From positions 157,265,001 through 157,329,000 of the forward strand of contig NC_081295.1 of NCBI RefSeq assembly GCF_030435805.1: a stretch of DNA of 64,000 nucleotides, written 5' to 3'. Shown in pieces: positions 23,579-37,200 of this stretch. The first letter of the stretch is position 1, and every line of letters begins with the position of its first letter. The DNA is from Mustela lutreola. Taxonomy: Eukaryota; Chordata; Mammalia; Carnivora; Mustelidae. Below the pieces are notes generated by a model that was not told where the DNA came from, searched no databases, and saw only the letters and a program-made list of their open reading frames with translations. Made by a program: the position numbers and the translations under genes.

Positions 23579-26429
23579 CCTCTGCTAGCGCAGGTTTCCT
23601 GTCAGGACCAAGCATTTAGCAATTTTAAAAGAAATCTTAAAAAAAAAAAAATAGTTGACTGGGGTGGGTGGATCTCTCATGTTAAAGACAGGGCATAGGA
23701 TTTTATCAGTAACTATGTGAATCAATGATGTGCTCATTACAATTTTATGCCAGTACAGTTCCACACTGCATTAATATTTGGTATAAGAAAAATGAAATAA
23801 TGGCCTTTGTGCTTGCATCAGTCATAGGTACAAAAGGTCTTTCAGTCTGAGCTTAAGACTTAAAGTACTTTAAATATATACATACATTAGAAAGAATGGG
23901 GACGAGGGAAAAAGAGGGAGAGCACAAGAACCCAATTCTACAGTAATAATGAAGACAACGGACATCAAATGAAACATTCTAACGGACATCAAATGAAACA
24001 GACTAAATGTTTAATACCAGGACACGTAAGCTAACAGAGCAATTACCATAAAGGTTCAATACTGAAATACAACCCTAAAAGTTTAAGTGGCAAAATACAT
24101 AGTTCCATAAAACTAGCTGCTCAGTATGCAAACTGCATATGTACAATACATACAAAGTGTCTGTATTGAAGATATGTCAAATATGTAACAGTCATCGACA
24201 GAACTGACATATAAACTCTGCCCTATTCAGTTCCTGAATGAATCCTGAAATAGTGCTGGCAGTGGTAGGAATGAATCACTATTACTTTAATAAAGCTCTG
24301 TCCCCTAGCTATGAGCTGACCCCATATATACTAGAACAGACCTCCAAGGGCAATGCAGGATGAGCCAGTGAGGGGGAAGGCAGCTTTCACAACCCCTGAA
24401 ATGATAGGTCTCACTAACATGGATGGTGCTTTACACCAGGTTCCATGGGAGAAGAAGATCAAGTAGGATTTCCACTGCAGGTGGTTTGTTCAGGAAATGC
24501 TCTTAGGATAAAGGGGATGAGGGAAGCAAAACAGAGCAGAGAACATGAATAAGGAAAGACATGGTCTTAAGTGGAATATGGAATGAGCCTAACCCTGTAA
24601 GAAAGCGGACACAAGTCTCCCATACAAGTATGCATCTGTGCTGAGAGAAATACTCAGCCCTCACGGCCTAATGCAATAGCCACTATCCACATGTCACCAT
24701 GTGAGCATTTAAATGGCCTCACTGACAAATGAAATTTTGTATTCTATTTAATTTTAATTAATTTAAATTTAAGTGACTTCCTGTGACTATGTACTCCAGT
24801 CTTGGACAGCACAATTCTGGAGCATGAATTGCACCAGATTTAGTCTTGCCTTGGTGTTGGCAGCCTTGCCTCTCCCATGAGTCTGTCACTGGCTAAGAGT
24901 TGCCCACACTTCTGAGACCCCCTGGCAAAGCAGATCCCTCTCAGCTGAGGGCAAATCTCTGAAGAAGAGAACGGCTGTGCACCTGGCAGCCCATATTCCT
25001 AACATATAGAGTTAGGATTGGAGCAGCAGCCAGGTAAAGAGCGTCTGAGCAGGGCACCATTCACACAAGACTCCATTCATGATCCTGCGCAAGGATAGAA
25101 GGATGGAACCCAGTGTCCAGATAGAACTGCACTGACACAATATTCACAAAATGCAACTCCCCTGTTGTGATCTTCAACATAGCATTCTTAAAACTCTGTA
25201 CATATTTTAGATATTTTAGAAACTCTGAAGGGAGAAAATGACCATTTAGGAACTATAAATAATGACAATGAGCTTTATGCATACAGAATAAACACTGTCT
25301 AATTTCACAAACAATAAGGACCATAAAGAAAGCATGGAGGTATATGGTCTACTATTTTTACACTTCTGCATATTTTCTTGTTCTATTACTGAAGGTCACA
25401 TTTTACTACCACTATACATGCATATTTAAGTATTTCCCATGTTTGCGTAAGCAGGGATAATGAATGTATCGCAGTAGAAAGAAATGTCTAAGAATGACTT
25501 GGTGGAGTCTATAATGAACAACTAAATTTACTTCTTATATTTGGTGAATTGCCATAGGCTGTTCCTTTAGGCAGTGGAACATATAAGCAACAGCTCTTCT
25601 GTTTCTAGAACAATTGCAACTGAAAATTAACTTGCCAATTCCTAAAGCAACACAGAGACTGATTCCATTCCACTCACCTTTGCTCACCCTCTCTGTGGGT
25701 TCAAAGCTATTTCCCTACCTCCTTTCCAAGACATTGCCTAAAGACGGTATCAAGGACTGGCACTTGGACATGTAGAATCAGTCGTGTGCAGTAAATGCAA
25801 AGGTTGACTACACCAGCACTGGCTTATCCATAAATTTTTCCTAAGCAGAAGGATGTTTTCTCATGATAACTTCATGTATCTTTAGGTGAACAGAAATCTG
25901 CCCTTTTCCTCTAGGAGGTGGGAGATGAAGACAATTGCAAACTCCACCTTGGTTTCCCAAAAGCAGTGACCTGCCTGTATGACACTGCCTGTATAACACG
26001 TGCTCCCTTATGAGCATAGGAGAGGTGCTGTGACACTCAGCTGTGACTGGGCTGGCACCGAAAACCAAATGTGCTCCCTGGCTGACGTCTCTGAGGAGCA
26101 GATGCCCCACACTGTTAATGAGCCCCTGTCACTGAACTGTCCAGAGGTTGCCATCCTCAGGGAGAATGATGATCAAGGATCATGCCAGAGGAGACCTCAT
26201 CTGTCTCTTTTATTATTTCACATTATTTCACAGAGGACAAATAATTCCTTTGGTTCTCATTTGTGAATGACCTACATGTTTTACAAAACATGTAAGACTT
26301 TTCAACATAATTATCCAAAATATTTACATATATAATTAAGAACCATTCAGTATCTGTACCCCTGAAACAAATAATACATTATACATTAATTCTTAAAAAA
26401 TAATCCATTCAGTTACTTAACTTTAAGTA
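23579..26429. other. OR copy B upstream flank
   Basis: Aligns with A 11734-12291 and then A 15029-17645. The join is at about 23920. No gene. It includes a direct duplication at 23955-24002. Confidence 0.65.
23955..24002. repeat. 24-bp tandem duplication
   Basis: ACGGACATCAAATGAAACA occurs twice, separated by a few bases, only in unit B. A (15058) and C (41634) have one copy. Confidence 0.9.
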
Positions 26430-26605
26430 TAAATATGTGGGACCCCAGTGTGATTTAGTCCCTTACACTTCACACTCAGTTTCAGCTCAGGACATGATCC
26501 TAGGGTGTTGGAATGGAGCCAAATTTAGGCATCCATCTCCTGCCCAGAGGGGAGTCTGCTTCCCCTCTCTGTCTCCCTCTGCCTCTCCCCCAACTCACCC
26601 ACAAT
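26430..26605 (+). mobile_element. Decayed CAN-SINE at the end of unit B
   Basis: 'TTTCAGCTCAGGACATGATCC', 'CCTGCCCAGAGGGGAGTCTGC' and a CT-rich tail. Probably ancestral with the remnant at 17646 in unit A. Confidence 0.75.
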
Positions 26606-26609
26606 CTTT

Positions 26610-26705
26610 CTTTTTTTTATTTTTTTTATTATGCTCAGTTTCCAACATATCATTAGTGTTTGATATAGTGTTCAGTGATTTCATTAGTGCTCATCACAAT
26701 CTCCA
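26610..26705 (-). mobile_element. L1 3' end stub
   Basis: T-rich 'CTTTTTTTTATTTTTTTTATT' followed by 'CCAACATATCATTAGTGTTTG' is the reverse of the L1 3' terminus. Only about 95 bp is present. Confidence 0.65.
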
Positions 26706-28262
26706 GAAGCAGAGACATTAAAGGAAATACAATGGCACTAAATTCATCTCTTTCAAAAGGTACTCTCAATGCAAATGGTCTGAATACTCCCAAAAAAAGA
26801 CACAGGGTTTGAAATTGGACAAAAAAGCAAGAACCATCTATATGGGTCTACACGAGACTCACTTTGAACCTAAACACACCTCCGATTGGAAGTGAGGGAA
26901 TGGGGAACCATTTACCATGCTAAAAGACCTCAAAAGAAAGCTGAGGTAGCATCCCTCATATCACACAAATTAGACCTTAAACCAAAGACTATAGTAAGAG
27001 ACACAGAGGGACACTATATCATACTTAAAGGGTCTACCCAAATGGAAGATCTAACAATTGTAAATATCTATGGCCCCAACATGGTAGAAGTCAATTATAT
27101 AAGCCAATTAATAAGCAAAATAAAGAACCATACTGATTCTCCTACATTAATCATAGGACACATCAACACTCCACTCACAGTAATGGACAGGTCATCTAAG
27201 CAGAAGATCAACAAAGAAACAAGAGTTTTGAATGACATATTGGACCAGATGGATGTCGTAGATATATACAGAACATTCCATCCTAGAACAACAGAATACT
27301 CATTTTTCCTGAGTGCACATGGAATATTCTCCAGAACAGATCGCATGCTGATTCACAAACCAGGTATCAGGCAATGCCAAAAGACTGAGATTATTCCCTG
27401 CATATGTTCAGGCCACAACGCTTTGAAACTTGAACTCAACCACAAGAAGAAATTTGGTAGGAACATAAACATATGGGAGCTAAAGAGCACCCTGCTAAAG
27501 AGTAAGTGCGTCAACCAGGAAATTAAAGAACTTAAACAATTCATGGAAACTATGAAAATGAAAACACATCGGTTCAAAACCTATGAGACACTGCAAAGGA
27601 GGTCCTTAGAGGTAAGTACATAGCCATCTAAGCCTCTCTCAAAATTTTAGAAAAATCCCAAATGCACAAGCTAACCTTACACCTAAAGGACAAGGCGGGG
27701 GGACCACCAATTAAAGCCTAAACCAAGCAGGAGAAGAAAATTAATAAAGATTAGAGCAGAAATCAGGAACCAAAACCCAGAAAAGCAGTAGAACATATCA
27801 ACAAAACTAGAAGCTAGTGATAAACCTCTGGCCAGACTTATGCAAAAGAAAAGAGAAAGGATCAAATTAATAAAATTATGAATGAAAGGGGAGAGATCAT
27901 GAGACTAATACCAAGGAAATAGAAACAATTATTAGAAATTATTACCAGCAACTATATGCCAACAAAGTAAGCAATCTGGAAGAAATGGGTGTATTCCTGG
28001 AAACATATAAACTAACAAGACAGGAAGTAATGGACAATCTGAACAGACCAATAACCAGCAAGGATACTGAAGCAGTAATCAAAAACCTCCCCAAAAACAA
28101 GAGTCTAGGGCCACATGTCTTCCCAGGGGATTTCTACCAAACATTGAGAGAAGACATAATACCTATTCCACAGAAGCTGTTTCAAAAAATAGAAATGGAA
28201 GGAAAACTCCCAAGCTCGTTCTATAATCCCAAACAAGACAAAGACACATTCAGAAAGATTTA

Positions 28263-28376
28263 TAGACATGGACATTGGGGAGGGCATGTGCTATAGTGAG
28301 CACTGTGAATTATGCAAGACTGATGAATCACAGACCTGTACACCTGAAACAAATATATTGCATGTTAATAAAAAAA
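28263..28376 (+). mobile_element. Very short L1 3' end nested in L1
   Basis: 'GGACATTGGGGAGGGCATG' through 'CACAGACCTGTACACCTGAAAC' and 'ATGTTAATAAAAAAAAA' is an L1 3' terminus of about 114 bp, splitting ORF2 between its 'PKQDKD' and '[13 protein letters not shown]' parts. Confidence 0.85.
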
Positions 28377-29827
28377 AAGAGAGACAGAGAGAAAATACAT
28401 TTTTTAAAAAAACAGAGACTTACGGACCAATATCCCTGGTGAACATGGATGCCAAAATAATCAACAAGATCCTAGCTAATAGGATCCAAAAATACATTAA
28501 AAAGATTATTCACCATGATCAGGTGGGATGAATTCCTAGGATGCAAGTGATGTCCAACACCCAGAAATCAATTAAAGTAATAGAGCGTATTAAAGAAAAG
28601 AAGAAACAAGAATCATATGATCCTTTCAATTGATGCAGAAAAAGTATTTGACAAAATACAACACCTGTTCCTGATTAAAACTCTTCAGAGTATAGGGATA
28701 GAGGGATCATACCTCAACATCACAAAAGACTTCTAAGAAAGGCCCACAGCTATTATCATTCCCAATGGGGAAAAAACAAGAGCTTTCCCTGAAGGTCAGG
28801 AACACGACAGGGATGCCCACTCTCACCACTTTGCTCAACACAGTACTAGAAGTCCTAGCCTCAGCAATCAGACAACAAAAAGAAATAAAAGGCATCCATA
28901 TTGGCAAAGAAGAAGTCAAACTCTCTCGCTTCACAGATGATATGTTACTTTACATGGAAAATTCAAAAAACTCCAGCCCCAAGTGGCTAGAACTCATACA
29001 GCAATTCAGCAATGTCATAAGATACAAAATCAATACACACAAACAACTAACAATGTAACTGAAGAAAGAGAAATTAAGTAATTGACTCCATTCACAATAG
29101 CACCAAAAACCATAAGACAGCTAAAAATAAACCTAACCAAAGGAGTAAAAGCTCCATACTCTAGAAACTATAGAACACTCATGAACAAAATGGAGGAAGA
29201 TAAAAAGAAATGGAAAAATATTCCATGCTCAGGAATTGGAAGAACAAATATTGTGAAAATGTCTATGCTTCCCAGAGAAATCAATACTTTCAATTGAATC
29301 CCTTTCAAAATACCATGGACATTTTTCACAGAGCTGAAACAAATAACCCTAAAATTTGTATGGAACCAGAAAAAAACCCTAAATAGCTAGGGGACATGTT
29401 GAAAAACAAAACCAAACCTTGGGGCATCACAATGCCTGACTTCCAGCTGTATTACAAAGCTGTGATCATCAAGACAACATGGTACCGCTACAAAAACAGA
29501 CGCATGGACCAATGGTATAGAATAGGAAAACTAGATATGGACCCTCAACTCTATGGTCAACTAATCTTCGACAAATCAGGAAAGAATATCCAATGGAAAA
29601 AAAGATAGTCTCTTCAATAAATGGCTCTGGGGAAACTGACAAACACATGGAGAAGAATGAAATTGAACCACTACCTTACACCACACACAAAGATAAAGTC
29701 AAACTGAATGAAAAACCTCCATGTAAGACAGGGATCTATCAAAATCCTAGAGGAGAACATAGGCAGTAAACTCTTCGACATGGACCACAGCAATTTCTTG
29801 CAAGACACGTCTCTAAAGGCAAGGGAA

Positions 29828-30041
29828 GGGATGTCTGGATGGCTTAGTTGGTTAAGCATCTGCCTTTGGTTCAGGTCATGATCCCAGGGTCTTGGCATCA
29901 AGTCCCACATGAGGTTCCTTGCTCAGAAGGGAGCCTGCTTCTCCCTCTGACTGCTGCTCCCCCTGCTTGTGCGCTCGCTCGCTCTCTCTCTTTCTCTCTC
30001 TGGTAAATAAATAAATAAAATCTTTTAAAAGGTTAAAATAC
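29828..30041 (+). mobile_element. CAN-SINE nested in L1 ORF2
   Basis: TSD AGGCAAGGGAA (29817-29827 and 30042-30052). Body 'GTCTGGATGGCTTAGTTGG', with a CT-rich part and an AAATAAATAAATAAAATC tail. Confidence 0.95.
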
Positions 30042-31087
30042 AGGCAAGGGAAACAAAAGCAAAAATGAAATTTAGGGATTTCATCAAGATAAAAAGCTTC
30101 TGCACAGCAAAGGAAACAGTCAACAAAACTAAGAGGCAACCCATGGAATGGGAGAAGATATTTGCAAATGACATTACAGATCGAGGGCTGGTATCCAACA
30201 CCTATAAAGAACTTTGCAAATTCAACATCCAAAAAACAAATAATCTCGTCAAGAAATGGGCAGAAGACATGAATAGACACTTCTCCAAAGAAGACATACA
30301 AATGGCCAACAGACACATGAAAACATGCTGAACATCACTAGCCATCAGGGAAATACAATCAAAACCATAATGAGATACCACCTTATGCCAGTCAGAATGG
30401 CAAAAATTAACAAGACAGAAAACAAAAAAATTGGCAAGGTTGTGGAGAATGGGGAACCCTCTTCCACTGTTGATGGGAATGCAAGCTGGTGCAGCCACTT
30501 TGGAAAACAGTATGGAGTTTCCTCAAAATGTTGAAAAAAAGCTACATTAAGACTCAGCAATTGTACTACTTGGTATTCACCCAAAGATACAGATGTACAG
30601 GAAAAAAATGGGACACGTGCACCCCACCCTGGTGTTCATAGCAGCAACATCTGCAGTAACAAACTGCGGAAGGAGCTGAGATGTCCTTCACAGATGAATG
30701 GATAAAGAAGATGTGGCTCATATAATCAATGGTCAATTACTCAGCCATGGAAAGGATGAATACCTACTATTTGCATTAACATGGATGGAACTGGAGGGGA
30801 TTATGCTAAGTAAAATAAGTCAAACAGAGAAAGACAATTATCACATGGTTTCATTCATATGTGGAACATAAGGAATAAAGCAGAGTACCCTAGGGAAAGG
30901 GAGGGAAAACTGAATGGGAAGAAATCAGAGATGGAAACAAACCGTGAGAGACTCTGGACTCTGGGAAACAAACTGAGGGTTACAGAGGGAAGGGGTTGCA
31001 GGGATCACCATAAGGTGATGGGTATTAAGGAGGGCACAGGTTGTGATGAGCACTGTGCATTACACACAACTAATGAACCATTGAACA

Positions 31088-31330
31088 CTTAGAGAGGAGA
31101 AGGGAGTTGGGGTAAATTGGAAGGGGAGGTGAATCATCAGAGACTATGGACTCTGAAAAACAATCTGAGGGGATTGAAGTGGCGGAGGTGTGGGAGGTTG
31201 GGGTACCAGGTGGTGGGTATTAGAGAGGGCACGGATGCATGGAGCGCTGGGTGTGGTGAAAAAATAATGAGTACTGTTTTTCTGAAAATAAATAAATTGA
31301 AAAAAATTTTTTAAATAAATAAGTAAATAA
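31088..31330 (+). mobile_element. L1 3' UTR nested in the L1 3' end
   Basis: 'GAGAGGAGAAGGGAGTTGGGG', 'GTGAATCATCAGAGACTATGG' and 'GCTGGGTGTGGTGAAAAAAT' repeat a 3' UTR already present just before. The outer element's end resumes at 'TTAATGATGTACTATATGTTG' (31346). Confidence 0.85.
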
Positions 31331-31427
31331 ATATGACAAAAAAATTAATGATGTACTATATGTTGGGTAATTAAACATAATAATATAAATAAATAAATAA
31401 TTTTTTTAAAAAACAAAAGGAAAAACC

Positions 31428-31625
31428 AGGGTGCCTGGGTGGCTCAGTGGGTTAAAGCCTCTGCCTTTGGCTCAGGTCATGATCCCAGGGTCCTGGGATC
31501 GAGCCCTGCATCAGGCTCTCTGCTCAGCAGGGAGCTTCCTTCTCCCTTCTTTCTGTCTGCCTGCCTCTCTGCCTACTTGCGATCTTTGTCTGTCAAATAA
31601 ATAAATAAAATCTTCAAAAAAAAAA
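31428..31625 (+). mobile_element. CAN-SINE
   Basis: Typical 'GGGTGCCTGGGTGGCTCAGTG' start and 'GTCAAATAAATAAATAAAATC' tail, between the L1 and unit C. The TSD is not clear. Confidence 0.92.
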
Positions 31626-31628
31626 TAA

Positions 31629-33845
31629 GAGAACATAGACTGGAAATCCTAGCCTTGGCAATCTGGCAAAAAAAGAAATAAAATGGCAGCCATTTTTTTT
31701 TTTTTTAAGTATAATCATCTTTGTTTGGAAATGATATAATCTCATAAACAGAAAAATCCTAGACACCACCAAAAAACTGTTAGAACTTATCAACAAGTTT
31801 AGTAAAGTTATAAAACAGAAACTCAACATACAGAAATGAGTTCCCTTTCTATATGATAACAACAAAATAGGTGAAAGGATTTTTTATCTCATTCACAACA
31901 GCATATGAACCAATAAAACATTAAGGAATAAACTAATCCAAGGAGGAAAAACATCTGTACACTTCAAACTACAAGATAGTCATGAAAGAAACGGAAGAAT
32001 TAAAATATCTAGTATTCATGAATTAAAGGAATTAAAAAGGCTAAAATGTCCACACTACTTAAAACCATTACAGATTCAATGAATCCTTATCAACATTTGA
32101 TTGGTATTTTTCACAGACAGAGAAAAAAAAATCCTAAAATCTGTATGGAACTACAAAAATCCCCAATTGCCAAAGTCACCACGACTGAGAAGAACAAAGC
32201 AGGAAGCATCCCACATACTGACTCAAGCTACATGTTAAAGCTCTAGTGATGAAGACAGTATGATACTGGCGGAAGAAAAAGACACATACAGCAAAGGAAC
32301 TGACTGAAGAGCTCACGCATAAACCCACCCACATACAGACAACTAACATTTGACAACAGTCAAGAATGTTCATGGGGAAACACAGTCTTCTTAAAAAATG
32401 CTCCTAAAAACAAAAAATGGGTAAGTACATGCAGAGAATCGAAATTGTAGCACTCTATTATACACCTCAAAAATTAACTTGCAGTAAATTGACATGTAAA
32501 TAGAAGAACTGAAGTTGTAAAACTCCTAGAAAACAACAGAGAAGAGAAGATTCATGACATTGGACATGTTCACATTTACCAAATGAGGCTGGTCGAGCAT
32601 CATCCTATCTACAAACGGAACGACTCTTTGGGATCCAATTGTAACCCTGAGCCTGAATATGACGTCAAAAGCACCAGCAACAAAAGCAAAGCATTAATAA
32701 GTGAAACATCAATCCAAAAACTTTCTGCACTACTAAAGAAACAGTCAATAAAATGAAAAGACAACTTATAGAATGGGAGAAATACTTACACATCTTGATA
32801 AGGGGTTAATATCAAAAATATATAAGGAACTCGTGGAACTCAGTGGCATAAAAAAATAATTCCATTTTTTCAAAAGTAAAGAGGTATTGAATGGATATTT
32901 TCCCGAAGACATACAAACGACAGATACATGAAAGGTATTCCAAATCACCAATCGTCAGGAAATGCAAACCAAAAGCACAATCAAATATCATTCACACCTG
33001 TTAGAATGGCTGTCATAAAAAAGACCAATGATAACAGAAGTTAGGGAACACTCCTGCACAGTTGATGGGAATGTAAACTGATACAGTCTCCATGGAAAGC
33101 AGTAGGGAGGTTCCTCAAAAAATTAACAATGTAGCTGTTATTATATGCAGCAACCAACTTCTAGGTACCCATCCAAAGGAAATGAAATCAGGATATCACA
33201 GAGATGCATGCCCTCCCATATTCACAGCAGCACTATTCACAATGGCCAAATGTGGAGACAACCTAAGTGCCCACACAGATGAACGGAGAAAGAGGATGTA
33301 GCATAAGTATCTAAAGCAGTATTATTCTGCCAGGAGAAGGAAGGAAATCCTGCCATTTGTGACCACATGGGTGGACCTTGAGGGCATTAGTGGTAGGTGG
33401 AACAAGTCAGAAGAGCAAGACAAACACTCTGTGATCCCACACAACTGTGGGACCCAGAAAAGCTCAACCTGTAGGTACAGAGAGTAGAAATGTGGTAACC
33501 AGGGGCAAGGGGAGGAGAAGTGGGAGATGTTGGGCAAAGGGAACCGACTACCAGTTATCACATGAGAGTCCTGAGGAGCTAATGCACCACATGTTTCGTG
33601 GTGCACAGAGTTACTATGATTGTATTACAGACTTGAAAGTGGCTGAGAGTAGATCTCAATCGTTCTCACCACAAAGAGGAAAGGGTAATTACGTGATGAG
33701 ATGGAGCTTTAACTAACCCTAGGGTGGTAACAGTTTTGTTATATGTAGATATTCACATTTTCTACTCCTAAAATTTGCTCAATGCTACATGTCAGTTCTA
33801 TCTTAGTATATCTGGGGGAGAAATAAATAAATACAAGAGATATCA
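31629..33845 (+). mobile_element. Old L1, uninterrupted copy in unit C
   Basis: The same ancient L1 as 1-934, 3308-3487 and 4346-5395 in unit A, here without the two younger insertions. It runs from RT-like remnants ('EILALAIWQKKKIKW' equivalent) to the 3' UTR. A T-rich tract interrupts near 31694. The 89-codon frame at 33447-33716, identical to one in A, is 3' UTR. Confidence 0.82.
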
Positions 33846-33925
33846 TTCAATTATTTCATCCCATTTCTTATTCCTCTCCTAAGGTCAGATTTTTCCTGCT
33901 ATTTCATACAAAAATCTCCTTATGG

Positions 33926-34075
33926 GGGCTCCTGGGTGGCACATTGTTTGAGAGTCAGACTCCTGCTTTGGGCTCAGGTTGTGTTCTCAGGGTACTGAGA
34001 TCAAGCCCCAAGTCAGGCTCCACGCTCAGGGCAAACTCTGCTTAAGTTTCTCTCTCACTCTCTGCCCCTCCCTGC
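33926..34075 (+). mobile_element. CAN-SINE, older copy (unit C)
   Basis: Counterpart of 5478-5612 and slightly more complete. Confidence 0.85.
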
Positions 34076-34272
34076 CACTGGGTGGCTCAGTCAGTTAAAC
34101 ACCTGCCTTCCACTCAGGTCATGATCTCAAGGTCCAGGATTGGAGCCCCACATTGTGCTCCCTGCCCAGTGGGGAGTCTGCTTCTCCCTCTCCCTCTGCT
34201 GCTCCCCACCCCCATTCATGCACTCGCTCGCTCTCTCTCTCTCAAATAAATAAATAAAATCTTAATAAATAA
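34076..34272 (+). mobile_element. CAN-SINE, older copy (unit C)
   Basis: Counterpart of 5613-5806, with 'CTCGCTCGCTCTCTCTCTCTC' and an AAATAAATAAATAAAATC tail. Confidence 0.88.
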
Positions 34273-37200
34273 GAGTAACTTTTAAAAAAATCTCTCTACA
34301 AATTTACTAAATGAGACATTTCTAGAGTTACCCATGTACAAACATAGCCCGATATTTCTGATGCAAATTTAAACTGGAGAATGAAAGAATGGCATTTCTA
34401 AACTTTTAACTTACGTGTATCTTTTATGACAACAAAAAGAGTATGGTTTGTTCTATTCAGCTCTTTACTTGTGTAGATTTTATCAACAGCAGATGTCCCC
34501 ACCACCTTCTTTGGAATGTGACCTGCAAGAATAAGCTGTTACCACACATACTTGGGTATATTTGTACACATTTCAGAACACTTTGGAAATATAACATTTA
34601 TAATCCTGTCACTTCAAAGTAGTGCAAGCTAAAGGAAATACACTTTGTCATACTATTCATCTTCACAAAAGAGTTTGACTTACAAGAGATTGCAGGTGGA
34701 ATCCGTGTTTGTGCATGTACATATCTGTGTGTGTGTGATAATATATAAATTTGTACGCTACTTCAATCTAAATGCAAGCCACAATGTAAAATGTTATGGT
34801 GGAATTTGAGGAGAAACATCCTTTGGGAAATATAGGATGGTTTTTCCAAAAAGGCAATGAATCAAGGAAGAAGATGGTTTCATGCTAACAAACAACACAT
34901 TGTAGCCAAGATTCTTCCTTTAAATACAGAAAACACTGTTCTCATTTCCATAAACAATTAAAGAAGCTTTCCCAAAACAGTCTTGTAAAAATGTTTCACT
35001 TTCTCCAAATGCCTGAAATAGGGACTTAAAAATACACAGAAAGTACTGTTTATGATCTGCTACCAGAGTCAGCAGTTGGGGAGTGGGGAGTTCCTGCGAA
35101 AGGCTTTGACAACTGATCACAATATCCCATGGATCATGACGGTCCCAAATAACCCGTCATTAGAAATGTCCAGGATGCTTCACTGAGACGAAAGACACAG
35201 GTCAACAACTGAACAACTTCACTCTCAAAAGAGGTTAATTTTTCTCAGGAATGGCTCCTAATCAGAAGAACTTATATTTCCTAAAGATCTCATAGATTTC
35301 AATCAGTTCAAAACAGTTAAAATAAATCCACCAACAGTGTAAACCAATAGAATTAAATTTTTAAAAGGAGCAAGTGTGGGGCATTTGTATGGATCAGTCG
35401 GTTAACCTTCTGGCAAGGCCTCCTGCATGCACTCCTGCTATTTTATAGTTATCCTTCGCTAACTGGCAATAAATCACCTGCTGTTAAAAATTGTGTTTCA
35501 TGTGAGTCTGACTGACATTCTGGGTCTCTGCCATTACTACCTGAGCCGAGGATGTGTGTGCCCTGTGTTCCCCAGAAAGCAGAAGAGCTGGAAGAACCCA
35601 TGACTTGCTCTAGAGCATCACGATCGTCCTGACCTCCAGGGGCTAAACACAGATAGCATAAATGATTTAGCCAAGCCTTGAGTACAAGTGCACAGCTCTG
35701 CCACACTTACTGGTAAACACGCAGAAGGAAACAGTCCAAATAATATTGGTGACAATTTACACAACCCTGGAATCAGTCACAGACAAGGCATGGACACCAT
35801 GGGGAGCAGATTCAGAACATTACAAAAATGTCACAGAACAATCCTGAACTTGTGTTTGGTCTCTTAACTGATTTCTTTTTTATTTTGGCATGGATCCCAG
35901 AGACCTTTGTTCTCTATAACTTATTTCTGTGAGTTGTAAACATCCAAATGCCACTCACACATTCACTTAAAGGAAATAAATATTTTGCCCCAGGTTCTGT
36001 GTGTTCTTAAGAGCAGAGAAGGGGTTGTTCACCCACACAATAGGCTCTGTAACATCATGAGACCTTGAGGGTTTTTGCACCAAAGATGGTTCATTTGAGG
36101 GACTTTGATGTGACCATTTGGTTAAAACTGTCAGGATGTGGTTGAAACATAATGGAGAGTGGGAAATTTGTCATCATCGGGATAAACAGTGGACAGAACT
36201 GTTTTCCTACTGGCATACAGGAAGCATCACTATGGTGACAAGATACATCCCAGGTGTTGATTTCAAGTAAGAATACTGTGATGCTCTAAGTGATACAGAG
36301 AGAACTTGACCTTGTGCATAACCTCCCCCAGGCTGTCATTTCCAGCCTCCACATGCTGTCTCCGCAGCAAGATCACTTGGCATGAGCATGGCCAGCTCAG
36401 GGTTCAAGGCCCTGGGGAGGCCCATTAGCTATCAGGATAGGGAACAATAGAGTTATTATGCGTATGTGTCCAGCCAAGACACAAATACATCTACTTGCAC
36501 TGGGCTACATGTTGGAAAAAACTACCAAAAATCAGAAACATTTCTATGAAGACAGCATTGTTGGCTCCAACCTCCATGGGAAAATACCCTGTTTGTGACA
36601 ATACTACAAAAACCCAGATCCATACCACAAACACATTTATGTGCAAACTGAGTTTGAGTTAAGATCTAAGGACTTACAATGTCAGATTCAACTGTTTTGT
36701 GACTCCTAATTCAGAAACGTATGACAGTAGTTCAAACTCAGATGGCTCTTTGTAAAGCTTAGACACATGGACATGATTAATGATTAATATATATTTTATT
36801 TCTTCTTTACATTTCCTCCTAGTTAATCTGGTAAGCTCCAGAGAACATGGGATTTCCTGGGAATAAGAGGTCATTTCCCAGATTTTTAGAATATGTCCCT
36901 GCATTCAAACTGTATGGGGCTTTTGGCAGGTTTGAGATACAAAAGCATTGATCAGTGATGCCTGGGTCAAAGAAATTATTAAATGGGTTGAAGAGAAGAT
37001 TTAAATATACTTTATCAGGATTGATGTTAGCAGGATTTTCTTAGAGCTGAGGATTTTTTTTCTCACAGATGCCCACCTACTTCTGTGAAAAAGCTGTGAT
37101 ACAGTCAACCTATGGACCTCATAATAGAACCATGATCACAATGCAAGAAAAAGTGATATGTCTCCGACAAATTGCTAGAAAATGCTAAAATGTTAATATT

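Larger units (their letters stand above)
19139..26605. repeat. Segmental duplication unit B
   Basis: Homologous to unit A 8141-17810 and to unit C, holding OR copy B. It is shorter because about 2.5 kb of non-repeat sequence equivalent to A 12292-15029 is missing at about 23920, and because the A/C part left of 8141 is absent. It carries its own SINEs at 19413, 20287 and 21208 and an L1 at 22017. Confidence 0.88.
26707..31425 (+). mobile_element. Long L1 fragment: most of ORF2 and 3' UTR, decayed
   Basis: Begins at the ORF2 start region ('AATACAATGGCACTAAATTCA'). The endonuclease part is open at 26886-27623, with 'LTIVNIYGPN', 'NTPLTVMDRSS', 'YSFFLSAHGIFSRTDRMLI' and 'HNALKLELN'. The reverse transcriptase follows ('LPKNKSLGPHVFPGDFYQ', 'KIIHHDQVG', '[12 protein letters not shown]'), then the C-terminal part and 3' UTR. 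ORF1 and the 5' UTR are missing. Frameshifts and stops are many, so it is dead. Insertions inside it: an L1 stub (28263-28376), a SINE (29828-30041) and an L1 3' end (31088-31330). It fills the space between units B and C. Confidence 0.92.

Noticed and set aside
26000-26266. 88-codon frame similar to one at 43663-43863
   Set aside because: Interesting because two units share it, but unit A has stops in the same frame and no known domain fits.
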